Shown here in pieces: positions 44,919 through 53,655 of a stretch of DNA of 64,000 nucleotides. Within the stretch, counting starts at the first letter, position 1, and every line of letters begins with the position of its first letter. Origin of the DNA: Exiguobacterium sp. s124. Lineage in GTDB: Bacteria > Bacillota > Bacilli > Exiguobacteriales > Exiguobacteriaceae. Made by a program: the position numbers and the translations under genes. The stretch is from assembly GCF_018617485.1 (NCBI RefSeq), contig NZ_JACSKH010000004.1, positions 1 through 64,000 of the forward strand, given 5' to 3'. Below the pieces are notes generated by a model. That model saw only the letters and a list, made by a program, of their open reading frames with translations. It was not told the DNA's origin and searched no databases.

Positions 44919-45302
44919 ATGATCGTAAAAACAATTACACTTCAATTTGCGAACGGCGATGAGATCATGATCCCGTTTGACGACATTGAGTCATGTCGGA
45001 TGCATGATATAAAAGACGGTATGCGTGTAGCGACGGATGGTCAGGTGATTAAAGAAAAAGTGATACATGGACTCGACCTCGTATTGAAAGATTCAGCGAA
45101 TCAAGTCGAATGGAGCGGACACGAGGAACCGTTTGACCGTCTGCGTCAAATCGCGGACTTACAGCACCTCACTTTTGAGTTTGAATGGATGCGAGGGAAG
45201 TCGTACCGCATCGCGTGGCATGATTTGGAGGCGTCACAAAACGTTTATCAGGAGACAACTGAAGAGAATGGAAGCTTGCACGTACAGGTTCGCGTCTCAT
45301 AA
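44919..45302 (+). CDS. protein of unknown function
   Basis: 127 residues, soluble, rich in Asp/Glu and beta-strand-like segments (ITLQFANGDEIMIPFDDI at the start). No known motif. ATG 44919 has GTAGGAATG upstream. Single gene ending in a hairpin shared with the convergent tetR gene. Confidence 0.65.
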   Translation: MIVKTITLQFANGDEIMIPFDDIESCRMHDIKDGMRVATDGQVIKEKVIHGLDLVLKDSANQVEWSGHEEPFDRLRQIADLQHLTFEFEWMRGKSYRIAWHDLEASQNVYQETTEENGSLHVQVRVS

Positions 45303-45305
45303 AAT

Positions 45306-45335
45306 AAGCCTCTCGCAAAAATATGCGGGAGGCTT
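45306..45335. terminator. hairpin between convergent genes
   Basis: Stem AAGCCTCTCGC/GCGGGAGGCTT (one G-T pair). Only modest T tracts on either side, so a weak terminator. Confidence 0.65.
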
Positions 45336-45943
45336 TAGTCGTTTGATTTCACACCGCCGGCGACGAGCGGTCCTTCAAACGTGATCGTATAGATAATGCG
45401 AGCGATGTCTTCCGCTGTCTCTTCTGCTGACGGATTATTCAACCATTCGTAGATGACCCCCATGTGCGCCGAAGAGAGATAGGCGACTAGATACGGGGGC
45501 GGCACCATCATTTTGTCCGGGTCAAACAACGTAGCAGGCGAACGCTGAAACAAGGCAGCCTGCATGAATGCACGGAGCTTCGTCTGAAATGTCGGGTCTC
45601 CGTTCGGTCCAAACAGTGGCTTCATGATGATTTGGTTGTCTTCGATGAAGCGGATGAACGGAATGAGGTAATGGTACGAGTTGTCGGTCCGTTCGTCTCC
45701 GAAAATATGTGGCAAATGATGAATCAACTTTTGTTCGGCCTCTCGAAAGATTTCGTTGACGCATTTCTCCATCAACTCGAACTTATCCACATAGTGACTA
45801 TAGAACGTACCTCGATTGATTCCAGCTCGTTCGGTCAATTGCTTGACGGTGACGGCTTCGAATCCTTGCTCTTCGATGAGACTGAAGAAGGCATCTTTAA
45901 TCAATTTTTTCGTACGGATGACGCGTAAATCGGTTTGTTCCAT
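45335..45943 (-). CDS. TetR family regulator
   Basis: 202 residues from ATG 45943 (AAGGAGA upstream). HTH IKDAFFSLIEEQGFEAVTVKQLTERAGINRGTFYSHYVDKFEL is a typical TetR DNA-binding domain. Divergent to the ABC exporter genes at 46115-47849, its likely target. The ligand is unknown. Confidence 0.92.
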   Translation of the reverse strand: MEQTDLRVIRTKKLIKDAFFSLIEEQGFEAVTVKQLTERAGINRGTFYSHYVDKFELMEKCVNEIFREAEQKLIHHLPHIFGDERTDNSYHYLIPFIRFIEDNQIIMKPLFGPNGDPTFQTKLRAFMQAALFQRSPATLFDPDKMMVPPPYLVAYLSSAHMGVIYEWLNNPSAEETAEDIARIIYTITFEGPLVAGGVKSND

Positions 45944-45979
45944 ATTATTTCTCCTTTTTCTCAACACAATCCATCCATC

Positions 45980-45995
45980 TGTCGGAAAACCGACA
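45980..45995. promoter_or_regulatory. candidate TetR operator
   Basis: TGTCGG-AAAA-CCGACA palindrome in the divergent tetR/ABC intergenic region, about 20 bp upstream of the ABC promoter -35. Confidence 0.5.
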
Positions 45996-46014
45996 CGATG
46001 ACCAATATTGACGA

Positions 46015-46043
46015 TTGTTGCTGTTCTGAACGAGGTCTATACT
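46015..46043 (+). promoter_or_regulatory. SigA promoter of ABC exporter
   Basis: -35 TTGTTG (46015-46020), 17-bp spacer, -10 TATACT (46038-46043). Confidence 0.7.
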
Positions 46044-46114
46044 GAACATATAAACCAACACGGTGTCGATTATCTTGAGTATACACGATGAGGCGCCGAA
46101 AAGGAGTGATAGGC

Positions 46115-46843
46115 ATGAACATTCAATTGCAACATGTCGAGAAGTCGTTCGGTGACCAGCTCGCCATCGACAACATCGACTTTACCATCCCGTCTGGAGA
46201 GATTTGTTGCTTGCTCGGGCCATCCGGATCGGGAAAGACGACGCTCATTCGACTCATGATTGGCGCACTTGCACCGGACAAAGGAAGTGTCCATATCGGG
46301 GAAACAAAGATGCCGAATATGGCCATGCTCCAACAAATCGGATTTATGCCTCAAAACGATGGGTTGTACGAAGACCTGTCGGCCGAGGCGAACCTTGCCT
46401 TCTTCGGTTCGATTTATAAGTTAGGGAAAAAGGCGCTTCAAGAACGGATCACAGAAGTGCTCGCGCTTGTCGATTTATCGAACGATCGGCATAAACTCGT
46501 CCGTAATTTTTCGGGAGGGATGAAGAAGCGTCTTTCCTTAGCAATTGCGATCCTTCATAAGCCGGACGTGTTGTTTCTCGATGAGCCGACGGTCGGGATC
46601 GATCCAATTTTACGCCGACAGATTTGGGATCAGTTTCAAACGATTCGGGCGGAAGGGACGACCATCATCGTCTCGACACACGTCATGGATGAAGTGCTCG
46701 AATGTGACCGTGCTGCACTCGTCTATAATGGACGATTGATTGCTTACGATCATGTGCAAGATTTGCTTGACCAGACCGAGAACGGTCGCGTCGAAGAACT
46801 GTTCTTAATTGCTGGGAAAGAGGAGGTGGATGACCATGCGTAA
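46115..46843 (+). CDS. ABC transporter ATP-binding protein
   Basis: 242 residues from ATG 46115 (AAAAGGAGTG upstream). Walker A GPSGSGKTT (about 34-42), signature NFSGGMKKRLSLA, Walker B VLFLDEPTVGIDP and switch His in IVSTHVMDE. The DrrA/ABC-2-type layout. It overlaps the permease gene by 8 nt. Probably drug or metabolite export controlled by the divergent TetR. Confidence 0.93.
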   Translation: MNIQLQHVEKSFGDQLAIDNIDFTIPSGEICCLLGPSGSGKTTLIRLMIGALAPDKGSVHIGETKMPNMAMLQQIGFMPQNDGLYEDLSAEANLAFFGSIYKLGKKALQERITEVLALVDLSNDRHKLVRNFSGGMKKRLSLAIAILHKPDVLFLDEPTVGIDPILRRQIWDQFQTIRAEGTTIIVSTHVMDEVLECDRAALVYNGRLIAYDHVQDLLDQTENGRVEELFLIAGKEEVDDHA

Positions 46844-47849
46844 CTTGGCGAAACGTGTCATCTTCCAAACGTTGAACGACAAGCGCAGTGTCGCTTTGAT
46901 TTTAATCGCACCGCTCCTCATTTTGACACTCGTCTACTTCTTACTCGGAGACTCGGATTACGTGCCGACCGTCGTTCTCGATGAAAATGCACTAGAACAG
47001 CTTGTCACCGCATTTGAGGACGAGACGCTCGAGGTGGAACAGGCATCGTTCGATGATCCGAAAACGTATATCGAAGACAATGAACAGGTCGATGCCGTTT
47101 TTGAAATGGATCAGGAAGGTACGACTATCACGTTACGTGAACCGTCGACGAAATCGTCAAAGGCAGTTCGTGAAATTCAAGATGCGTTGACGACGCTCAA
47201 CCCGGCAGCCGAGATCGATACGTCATTCGTCTACGGTGAAGAAGACCAATCTACGTTCGATTCGTTCGGCTTCGTTTTCCTATCACTCTTCTCATTCTTC
47301 TTCGTGTTCATCCTTTCTGCGATGGCACTCGTCAAAGAACGGAGTGGGGGCACGCTTGAACGACTCTTAATGACGCCAATCAAGCGGGGACAAGTCATTT
47401 TAGGGTATACGCTCGGATACGGTGTATTTGCGGTCGTGCAGTCGATTTTCATCGTACTCTATTCGATTTATGTGCTCGGGCTGTCTTCGCTCGGGAATAT
47501 GGCGTGGGTCATGTTGACGATGCTACTCATGGCGGGGACAGCGGTCCTCTTCGGAGCGACTATCTCCGTATTTGCCCGTTCGGAACTACAGGTCGTTCAG
47601 ATGATTCCGTTCACGATCATCCCGCAAGTGTTCTTCTCAGGACTCATTCCGCTCGACTTAATTCCGTATGGACTCGGGAACTTGAGTTATGTCATGCCAA
47701 TCTTCTACGGGGCGACGGCAATCAAGGAAGTGATGGTATACGGAAGCGGGTTCTCAGGTATCTGGATGTATTTACTCGGGTTGGTTCTCTATGCAGCCGT
47801 CTTATATCTCTTAAATATGCGGGCGCTCGGGAAATATCGGGGGCACTAA
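46836..47849 (+). CDS. ABC-2 type permease
   Basis: 337 residues from ATG 46836 (GAGGTGG upstream). One N-terminal helix, a large extracytoplasmic domain (about 45-140) and five C-terminal helices, including MALVKERSGGTLERLLMTPIKRGQVILGY, the conserved ABC-2 segment. Partner of the preceding ATPase. Confidence 0.92.
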   Translation: MRNLAKRVIFQTLNDKRSVALILIAPLLILTLVYFLLGDSDYVPTVVLDENALEQLVTAFEDETLEVEQASFDDPKTYIEDNEQVDAVFEMDQEGTTITLREPSTKSSKAVREIQDALTTLNPAAEIDTSFVYGEEDQSTFDSFGFVFLSLFSFFFVFILSAMALVKERSGGTLERLLMTPIKRGQVILGYTLGYGVFAVVQSIFIVLYSIYVLGLSSLGNMAWVMLTMLLMAGTAVLFGATISVFARSELQVVQMIPFTIIPQVFFSGLIPLDLIPYGLGNLSYVMPIFYGATAIKEVMVYGSGFSGIWMYLLGLVLYAAVLYLLNMRALGKYRGH

Positions 47850-47854
47850 TCTTT

Positions 47855-47889
47855 AAAGCCGTAACGCTCTATGAGTATTACGGCTTTTT
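47855..47889 (+). terminator. terminator of ABC exporter operon
   Basis: Stem AAAGCCGTAA/TTACGGCTTT, followed by more T. Confidence 0.88.
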
Positions 47890-47910
47890 ATATGGCTATA
47901 AAAAAGAATC

Positions 47911-47941
47911 AAAAAAAGCACTCGGACGTTGCCCGAAATGC
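47911..47941 (-). terminator. terminator of small minus-strand gene
   Basis: On the minus strand, stem GCATTTCGG/CCGAGTGC (one bulge) followed by seven T. It lies right after the stop of the 25-residue gene. Confidence 0.75.
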
Positions 47942-47944
47942 TCC

Positions 47945-48022
47945 TTATCGCTTGAGTAACAAAACCACGCCAGTCACGAATAGCGCGATTCCACTCACGA
48001 GTTTAACTTGATTGCACGTCAC
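47945..48022 (-). CDS. 25-residue membrane peptide
   Basis: GTG start at 48022 with AGGGGTG seven nt upstream. The product is MTCNQVKL followed by a membrane helix VSGIALFVTGVVLLL and a terminal KR. A dedicated terminator follows. The ribosome site, helix and terminator together support a genuine small membrane protein, but length limits certainty. Confidence 0.5.
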   Translation of the reverse strand: MTCNQVKLVSGIALFVTGVVLLLKR

Positions 48023-48387
48023 GTTCTTTCACCCCTACATTTCCATAACGTTTAGCTTTAGCAACATGTTTCGGTGTGTTCGACAGTTTTAAAGAATCTC
48101 AGTTCGTTACTTGAGATCTACCGTATAGCCCACTATTTTTTTAAAGGGATAACAAAATAGGATAGCAAGAGGACTTTTCTAATTATGTAATCCGCCATTT
48201 ATTACGGAAATAAGTCGATACTTTCATAATAGCATGATTCAATACCTCATCGACCAATCTATTCAAGAAGAAGCGCAGTAATTCCCATTGCTTCAAGAAC
48301 CGTTATGAGTGACTTTATCTATTGAGAAATAATACCATATATAAATTTAATTTTTACTTGGCATTGGTGTATGAAGGGAATGAGAAA
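48023..48387. other. AT-rich intergenic stretch without supported gene
   Basis: About 365 bp with no open frame that combines a start, a ribosome binding site and a convincing product. A minus-strand frame reading WELLRFFLNRLVDEVLNH hints at coding remnants but lacks a start. The AT-rich composition differs from neighbours. Confidence 0.5.
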
Positions 48388-48390
48388 ATT

Positions 48391-48429
48391 AAAAAAGCCG
48401 CTCTGAATCTTTCGTTCAGAACGGCTTTT
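48391..48429. terminator. terminator of DHA2 exporter gene
   Basis: Fifteen-base-pair stem AAAAGCCGCTCTGAA/TTCAGAACGGCTTTT, with a T run on the minus strand. Confidence 0.9.
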
Positions 48430-48436
48430 CCTGTTA

Positions 48437-49933
48437 TCAATTCGCTTGTTTCAATTCTTCAACAGTCTCTACTTGATCATCGAACTTCCGCACATCCACG
48501 CGCTGCACGAAAAATGCCAGTAGGAGCGCCAAGAGGTTCATGCCGAGTGCGACGTAGAACGAATATTGAATCCCAGATAAGAGGGCTTGCTGAGTGATGG
48601 CACCCATTGAGCTCTCCGTGAGCGTCGCAGGATCGACGCCTGTCATCAATGATTCAGCCTCTGTGCGCGTCACCGAGTTCATAATAGTGACGAGAACTGC
48701 CGTGCCGATCGCACCGGATACTTGTTGGGCCGTGTTGTTGATGGCCGTCCCGTGCGGATTGAGGCGAGTCGGTAACTGGTTAAGTCCATTAGTCATAATT
48801 GGCATCATAACCATTGACATCCCAAACATACGCAACGTGTACGTCAAGACGATGTACGTATAGGTAGAATCGAGTTGGACGTTTGCGAGCATGTAGGTTG
48901 ATACCGCGGTGATTGTTAAGCCTGTAATCGCCAGTAATTTTGGTCCGAATTTATCGAATAGTTTACCCGTGATCGGCGACATGATTCCCATGATGATTGC
49001 ACCAGGGAGAAGCATGAGCCCTGAATCGAGTGGGGAGATGCCACGAACGCTTTGGACGTAAGCCGGTGTCAAAATCATTCCAGAGAACATCGCGACCGCG
49101 TTGACCATCGCAATGACTGATGCGAGTGCGAACATCGGGTGCTTATAGGCACGCAAGTCGAGAAGTGGTTTCTCCATATGAAGTTGACGGTAGATGAAAG
49201 CAGTCAGTGAAACGGCACCGACGATCATCGTCGCCAAGACGATTGGGTTATCCCAGCCGTCCGAGCTTGCCGAGCTGACACCGTACAAAATCCCACCAAA
49301 TCCGAGTGTCGATAAGACGAGCGACAAGTAGTCGAGAGACTGATCCTTGTTTTGGACCATGACGTTTTCCGCTTTCCAAACAGCGAGCGCGAGACCGATG
49401 ATGGCGAGCGGTAAAATCATTTCGAATAGGACGCGCCAGTCATAGTACTCGACGATATAACCGGAAAGTGTCGGTCCGATTGCAGGTGCCGAAATCATAA
49501 CAAGCCCGAAGATTCCCATCGCCATCCCACGTTTTTCACGCGGGAAGCTGACGAGCATGACGTTCATGAGGAGTGGCCCCATTGTCGAGGCTCCGACGGC
49601 TTGAATCATTCGACCAGTCAAAAGCCAGCCGAAGCTTGGTGAGAAGGCAGCGATAGCCGTACCGAGCGCGAAGATGCTCATCGAGGTGATGAACAAGCTC
49701 CGGTTTGAAAAACGAGTGATCAAATAGGCGGATGCCGGGACGAGCACACCCGTCACGAGCATAAAGCCGGTCGCGAGCCATTGAACGGTCGAGTAGTCAG
49801 CGATTTCTAAGTCGACCATGATTGATGGGAGTGCGACGTTCAGTAATGAGTTGTTTAAAAATGCGATGAACGCACCCGCAAAGAGGACCGCCAGCATGAC
49901 GTACGGCGGTTTCTTTTGGAATTCTGGTTTCAT
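48437..49933 (-). CDS. DHA2-family (14-helix) MFS drug exporter
   Basis: 498 residues from ATG 49933 (AAGGAG upstream). About 14 helices, with LNNSLLNVALPSIMVDLEI and the WLATGFMLVTGVLVPASAYLITRF motifs of EmrB/QacA-type exporters. Divergent to a TetR gene, its probable repressor. Predicted proton-driven efflux of drugs or toxic compounds. Confidence 0.93.
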   Translation of the reverse strand: MKPEFQKKPPYVMLAVLFAGAFIAFLNNSLLNVALPSIMVDLEIADYSTVQWLATGFMLVTGVLVPASAYLITRFSNRSLFITSMSIFALGTAIAAFSPSFGWLLTGRMIQAVGASTMGPLLMNVMLVSFPREKRGMAMGIFGLVMISAPAIGPTLSGYIVEYYDWRVLFEMILPLAIIGLALAVWKAENVMVQNKDQSLDYLSLVLSTLGFGGILYGVSSASSDGWDNPIVLATMIVGAVSLTAFIYRQLHMEKPLLDLRAYKHPMFALASVIAMVNAVAMFSGMILTPAYVQSVRGISPLDSGLMLLPGAIIMGIMSPITGKLFDKFGPKLLAITGLTITAVSTYMLANVQLDSTYTYIVLTYTLRMFGMSMVMMPIMTNGLNQLPTRLNPHGTAINNTAQQVSGAIGTAVLVTIMNSVTRTEAESLMTGVDPATLTESSMGAITQQALLSGIQYSFYVALGMNLLALLLAFFVQRVDVRKFDDQVETVEELKQAN

Positions 49934-50097
49934 ATGGATGGCTCCTTTATTTTCTAAATAGTTATGTGTTGGTAAGTGTCGATGAAATGATTTTATACCC
50001 ATTGTATAAATAAAGCAACCATTTTGTACTATTAGTCTAAAGTGGTTTTCGGTGCTATAGTAGATGTACAAACCAGACAGAACGGAGCCACGGAAAT

Positions 50098-50970
50098 ATG
50101 AAAGAGAAAAAGAGAAAAGTCGCAGATATTGCCATGTCTCTCTTCATCGAAAATGGGGTGCAACACACATCGGTGCAAGAGATCATTGATCGTGCCAACA
50201 TATCCAAAGGAACGTTTTATAACTACTTCTCATCGAAGACGGATTGTGTGGCCAGTATCCTCGAAAACTTGCGGTATGATGCCGGACAGCGCCGGATCGA
50301 GATGCAGATGGGACGTGACAAACGAGATCGTGACGTCTTTATCGAACAGATTTCGATTTTGATTCAATTGAATGAAGAACGGAACTTGCACGCGTTGTTT
50401 GAATCGATCATGTCGTCGAACGAGAATGAATTGAAGAAACTTGTACTTCAACATCGCATTTATGAAATTGAATGGATTGCGATGCGTTTGACGGAAATCA
50501 TCGGAGAGTCTGTGAGACCATATTCAATGGAATTGACGGTGCTCTTTAACGGGATGTTGCAACACATCTTGTTCACGAACCGGATTACGAATGCCGCCTA
50601 CTCTCCTCAAAAAGTCGTGCGGAGTTTATATACGTATGTCGAGTTGATTGCCGCCCGGATGATGGAGACAGGAGAGCACGTCTTGAACCCGGTCACGGTC
50701 GATCAAATGCGTGGAACGACAGATAAGCATCTCATTACAATTGAAGAATTAATCGAGATGGCTGCACGTATCGAAGAGCATGTCGAGATGACGGAAGAAC
50801 AACGAGATTTGTTCGATGCAATCTCACATGAGTTGAAACAAGATCGTCTTCGAAAAATTGTTCTAGAGCAGTTGTTGAAGCCGTTCCAACGACTATTCAA
50901 AGGTGTGACAGGCGAGACAGAAGTACAAAAGTTCACGAATCTTGTGTGGCTGTATACACGGACACATTAA
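50098..50970 (+). CDS. TetR family regulator with long C-terminal region
   Basis: 290 residues, longer than the usual 190-220. HTH MSLFIENGVQHTSVQEIIDRANISKGTFYNYFSSKTD at the N-terminus, then a helical ligand domain and a charged helical tail (about 215-265, EELIEMAARIEEHVEMTEEQRDLFD). Divergent to the DHA2 exporter. TTTGTAC/GTACAAA half-sites flank the intergenic region (50023-50029 and 50066-50072). Confidence 0.9.
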   Translation: MKEKKRKVADIAMSLFIENGVQHTSVQEIIDRANISKGTFYNYFSSKTDCVASILENLRYDAGQRRIEMQMGRDKRDRDVFIEQISILIQLNEERNLHALFESIMSSNENELKKLVLQHRIYEIEWIAMRLTEIIGESVRPYSMELTVLFNGMLQHILFTNRITNAAYSPQKVVRSLYTYVELIAARMMETGEHVLNPVTVDQMRGTTDKHLITIEELIEMAARIEEHVEMTEEQRDLFDAISHELKQDRLRKIVLEQLLKPFQRLFKGVTGETEVQKFTNLVWLYTRTH

Positions 50971-51050
50971 CGACAAAAAATTATTAGATGCAGTAATATA
51001 GAAGAAACAAGGAATGGAAAAAAGAATCAAAAAGTTTCCTTGAAAAAGAA

Positions 51051-51079
51051 TTGATTCCTACAAATTCATGCGCTACAAT
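51051..51079 (+). promoter_or_regulatory. SigA promoter of lacI-type gene
   Basis: -35 TTGATT (51051-51056), 17-bp spacer, -10 TACAAT (51074-51079). Confidence 0.82.
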
Positions 51080-51086
51080 CAAGTTA

Positions 51087-51102
51087 CCGAAAGCGCTTTC
51101 GG
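51087..51102. promoter_or_regulatory. LacI-type operator 1 (autoregulatory)
   Basis: CCGAAAGCGCTTTCGG is a perfect palindrome at about +1 of the lacI-type promoter. It shares the 14-bp core with sites at 52220, 52254 and 63049. Confidence 0.85.
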
Positions 51103-51117
51103 GAAGAGGAGAATAAC

Positions 51118-52131
51118 ATGGGTACGATTTATGATTTAGCCAAAAAAACAGGATTCTCAATCACGACAGTGTCCAAAGCGTTGAACAACTACAAAGACGT
51201 GAGTGACAAGACGAGAGCGAAGATTCTTCAAGCCGCTGCTGAGATGGACTACTTGCCGAACGCACATGCCCAGTCGTTATCGACAAAAAAATCATGGGCG
51301 ATCGGGGTCATGTTCTCAGAAGCAAACGAAGTCGGGATGAAACACCCGTTCTTCAACGGAATCATCGAAAGTTTTCGTCACGCGACAGAGGAGCAAGGCT
51401 ACGATTTAATCTTCGCCTCGCGTAACCTGCGCAACCGTGATATGAGTTATCTCGAACACTTCAAACACCGTGCGGTCGACGGCATCGTCGTCATCTGCTC
51501 GGATCGAATGGATGAGCAAGTTCAGGAGCTCATGCGAAGCGACATCCCAATCGTCGTCGTCGATATGGACAGCGCCAATTGTAGCGTCGTCTATTCCGAT
51601 AACATCGAAGGGGCCCGTCTCGCTGTGAATTATCTCCATGAACTCGGTCACCGAAAAATTGCCCACATCGCTGGGGATGAGACGATTGACGCTGGAGCGG
51701 CGCGAATCAAAGGATATGAACTTGCGATGCAAGAACTGAACCTTCCGATTCAACCAGGCTACCTCGTCAACGCCGGTTTCTTCTCAGTCGACGAAGGGAA
51801 GCAAGCGATGGAACGATTGCTTGAACTTGACGATCAACCGACCGCTGTCTTTGTGGCCGGGGATCAAATGGCAATCGGCGTCATCGAAGCGATTCACGAA
51901 CACGGTCTTCACGTCCCGAATGACATCTCTGTCATCGGATACGACGACATTGAAATGATCCAATACATTACGCCGAAACTGACTACGATTCGCCAAGATA
52001 CGGATGAAATCGGGGAAGCGGCAGCAGAACTTTTACTTGAACAAATGACCGCGAAAGAGCGACTCACAGAACGTCGCATCATTCCGGTACGCTTAGTAGA
52101 ACGAGCATCTTGTGCTCCGGTCAAACAGTGA
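51118..52131 (+). CDS. LacI family repressor of beta-glucoside genes
   Basis: 337 residues. HTH GTIYDLAKKTGFSITTVSKALNNYKDVSDKTR and hinge YLPNAHAQSL, then a periplasmic-binding-type effector domain. Own promoter overlapped by a perfect palindromic operator. Located directly upstream of the beta-glucoside ABC operon, whose promoter region has two more matching sites. The effector is probably a beta-glucoside or cellobiose. Confidence 0.94.
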   Translation: MGTIYDLAKKTGFSITTVSKALNNYKDVSDKTRAKILQAAAEMDYLPNAHAQSLSTKKSWAIGVMFSEANEVGMKHPFFNGIIESFRHATEEQGYDLIFASRNLRNRDMSYLEHFKHRAVDGIVVICSDRMDEQVQELMRSDIPIVVVDMDSANCSVVYSDNIEGARLAVNYLHELGHRKIAHIAGDETIDAGAARIKGYELAMQELNLPIQPGYLVNAGFFSVDEGKQAMERLLELDDQPTAVFVAGDQMAIGVIEAIHEHGLHVPNDISVIGYDDIEMIQYITPKLTTIRQDTDEIGEAAAELLLEQMTAKERLTERRIIPVRLVERASCAPVKQ

Positions 52132-52218
52132 TTTATAGTCAATGATATTTCGAAGTCGCTCTCTTTTCTTCAGCAGATGGAGAGGGGAGCGCGATTTCGA
52201 AAGTCATTTTGGAAAGAA

Positions 52219-52234
52219 TCGAAACCGCTTTCGA
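52219..52234. promoter_or_regulatory. LacI-type operator 2
   Basis: TCGAAACCGCTTTCGA differs by one base from the perfect palindrome. Lies 99 bp upstream of the binding-protein gene. Confidence 0.75.
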
Positions 52235-52252
52235 TATTTTATTTCGAACAAA

Positions 52253-52268
52253 CCGAAAGCGCTTTCGA
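52253..52268. promoter_or_regulatory. LacI-type operator 3
   Basis: CCGAAAGCGCTTTCGA shares the 14-bp core of operator 1. Its centre is 34 bp downstream of operator 2. Confidence 0.8.
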
Positions 52269-52285
52269 CAATTATTTACCTCTTT

Positions 52286-52300
52286 TTGCAAGCGCTTTCT
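52286..52300. promoter_or_regulatory. cre-like site (CcpA)
   Basis: TTGCAAGCGCTTTCT agrees with the catabolite-responsive consensus WTGNAANCGNWNNCW at all positions. Positioned just upstream of the ABC operon, it predicts glucose repression via CcpA. It could also bind the LacI-type protein weakly. Confidence 0.7.
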
Positions 52301-52332
52301 ACTATTACTTATAAAAAGGATGGGAACAACAC

Positions 52333-53643
52333 ATGCGTAAACTTGTTAGCTTACTTACAATTGGAGCACTTTCAGTCGGTGTCTTGAGCGCTTGCTCTGA
52401 CGGCGGCAGCGAAGGATCATCTTCAGAGGGTTCAAAAGACGATGTCTTAAAAATTTGGTCATTCACGGATGAATTGAAAGAGCCAATCAAAACATTCGAA
52501 GAGCGTAACGGCGTTAAAGTCGAATTGACAATCGTACCGACCGCTGACTACGCAACGAAGTTGAAGCCAGCTCTCGAGAGTGGCGTCGGCGCACCGGACG
52601 TTTTCACTGGTGAAATCGCGTTCCTTAAACAATGGATTGACGCTGGATACTGGGAAAACCTTTCTGAAGAGCCATACAACGCAGAAGAAGTTTCTGGAGA
52701 CATCGTTCCTTACGTCTTCGACCTCGGAAAAGACAAGGACGGAAACGTTCGTGCCCTTTCATGGCAAACAACTCCAGGTGGGATCTACTACAAGCGTAGC
52801 ATTGCAAAAGAAGCGCTCGGTACAGATGACCCGGCTGAAGTCGGCGAAATGATGAGCTCGATGGACGGACTCTTCGAAGTCGGTGAGAAGCTTAAAGATA
52901 AAGGCTACAAACTCTTCCCAGACGAAGGTTCAATCCGTTGGTTCGCACAAGGTGATGACCCACAAGCATGGGTGAACGAAGAAAATGAGCTTGTCTTGAC
53001 TGAAGGGAAACAAAACTACTTCGACTACGCGAAAGAACTTCGTGAAAATAACCTTACTGCCCTCGCACCAGAATGGTCACCATCTTGGTTCGAAGGAATG
53101 GACAAACCGATCAAAGTTAAAGAAGGCGGCAAAGAAACGGAAACAGAAGTCTTCTCTTACGTCCTCCCAACTTGGGGTCTCCACGCTGTCTTGAAAGAGA
53201 ACGCGAAAGACACTGCTGGTGACTGGGCTGTTACAAGCGGACCAAGCCCGTACTTCTGGGGCGGTACATGGGTCGGAATTTACAAAGACTCTAAACATAA
53301 AGAAGAAGCTTACGACTTCATCAAACTCATGACACAAGATGAAGAGTTCTTGACTGAATGGGCGAAAGAAACAGGCGACGTCCTCGCATTTAACCCGGTT
53401 ACAGAAAAAATCAAAACAGACTTCAGCGATGAGTTCCTCGGTGGACAGAACAACTATGAGTTCTTCCTCGGCGAAGCTGAATCAATCAAACCAGGGATTG
53501 TTACGAAATACGACCAACAGCTCGACACGCTTTACGGAGCGGCGGTTAACTCTTACGTAGAAGGTAAGAAATCGAAAGACGATGCAATCAAAGAATTCAA
53601 GAAACAAGTTAAGAACGCTTACCCAGACATCGTAGTAGACTGA
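52333..53643 (+). CDS. ABC transporter solute-binding lipoprotein (beta-glucoside/oligosaccharide)
   Basis: 436 residues. Signal peptide with lipobox LSAC, Cys21 as the lipidated residue, followed by a Gly/Ser linker. The remainder is a family 1 sugar-binding protein (VLKIWSFTDELKEPIKTFEERNGVKVEL). First gene of the ABC operon. A strong hairpin follows its stop. Context (GH1 enzyme) suggests cellobiose or aryl-beta-glucosides as substrate. Confidence 0.93.
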   Translation: MRKLVSLLTIGALSVGVLSACSDGGSEGSSSEGSKDDVLKIWSFTDELKEPIKTFEERNGVKVELTIVPTADYATKLKPALESGVGAPDVFTGEIAFLKQWIDAGYWENLSEEPYNAEEVSGDIVPYVFDLGKDKDGNVRALSWQTTPGGIYYKRSIAKEALGTDDPAEVGEMMSSMDGLFEVGEKLKDKGYKLFPDEGSIRWFAQGDDPQAWVNEENELVLTEGKQNYFDYAKELRENNLTALAPEWSPSWFEGMDKPIKVKEGGKETETEVFSYVLPTWGLHAVLKENAKDTAGDWAVTSGPSPYFWGGTWVGIYKDSKHKEEAYDFIKLMTQDEEFLTEWAKETGDVLAFNPVTEKIKTDFSDEFLGGQNNYEFFLGEAESIKPGIVTKYDQQLDTLYGAAVNSYVEGKKSKDDAIKEFKKQVKNAYPDIVVD

Positions 53644-53655
53644 CGATGACCAACA

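Noticed and set aside
46008-46043. TTGACG as -35 of the ABC exporter promoter
   Set aside because: The spacer to TATACT would be 24 bp; TTGTTG at 46015 gives 17 bp and is preferred.
47504-47959. Open frame of about 150 codons on the plus strand inside and beyond the ABC-2 permease gene
   Set aside because: It lies mostly within the permease coding frame, has no ribosome binding site and its product shows no membrane or domain pattern.
48100-48310. Minus-strand frame with WELLRFFLNRLVDEVLNH as a small gene
   Set aside because: A stop codon precedes it directly, no start with ribosome site exists and no family is recognised.
50023-50072. TTTGTAC/GTACAAA half-sites as TetR operator for the DHA2 exporter
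   Set aside because: The arms are 36 bp apart, too far for a single TetR dimer; kept only as a note with the gene.
52286-52315. TTGCAA / TATAAA as promoter of the ABC operon
   Set aside because: The start point would be about 10 nt before the start codon and the -10 would overlap the ribosome binding site, leaving too short a leader.
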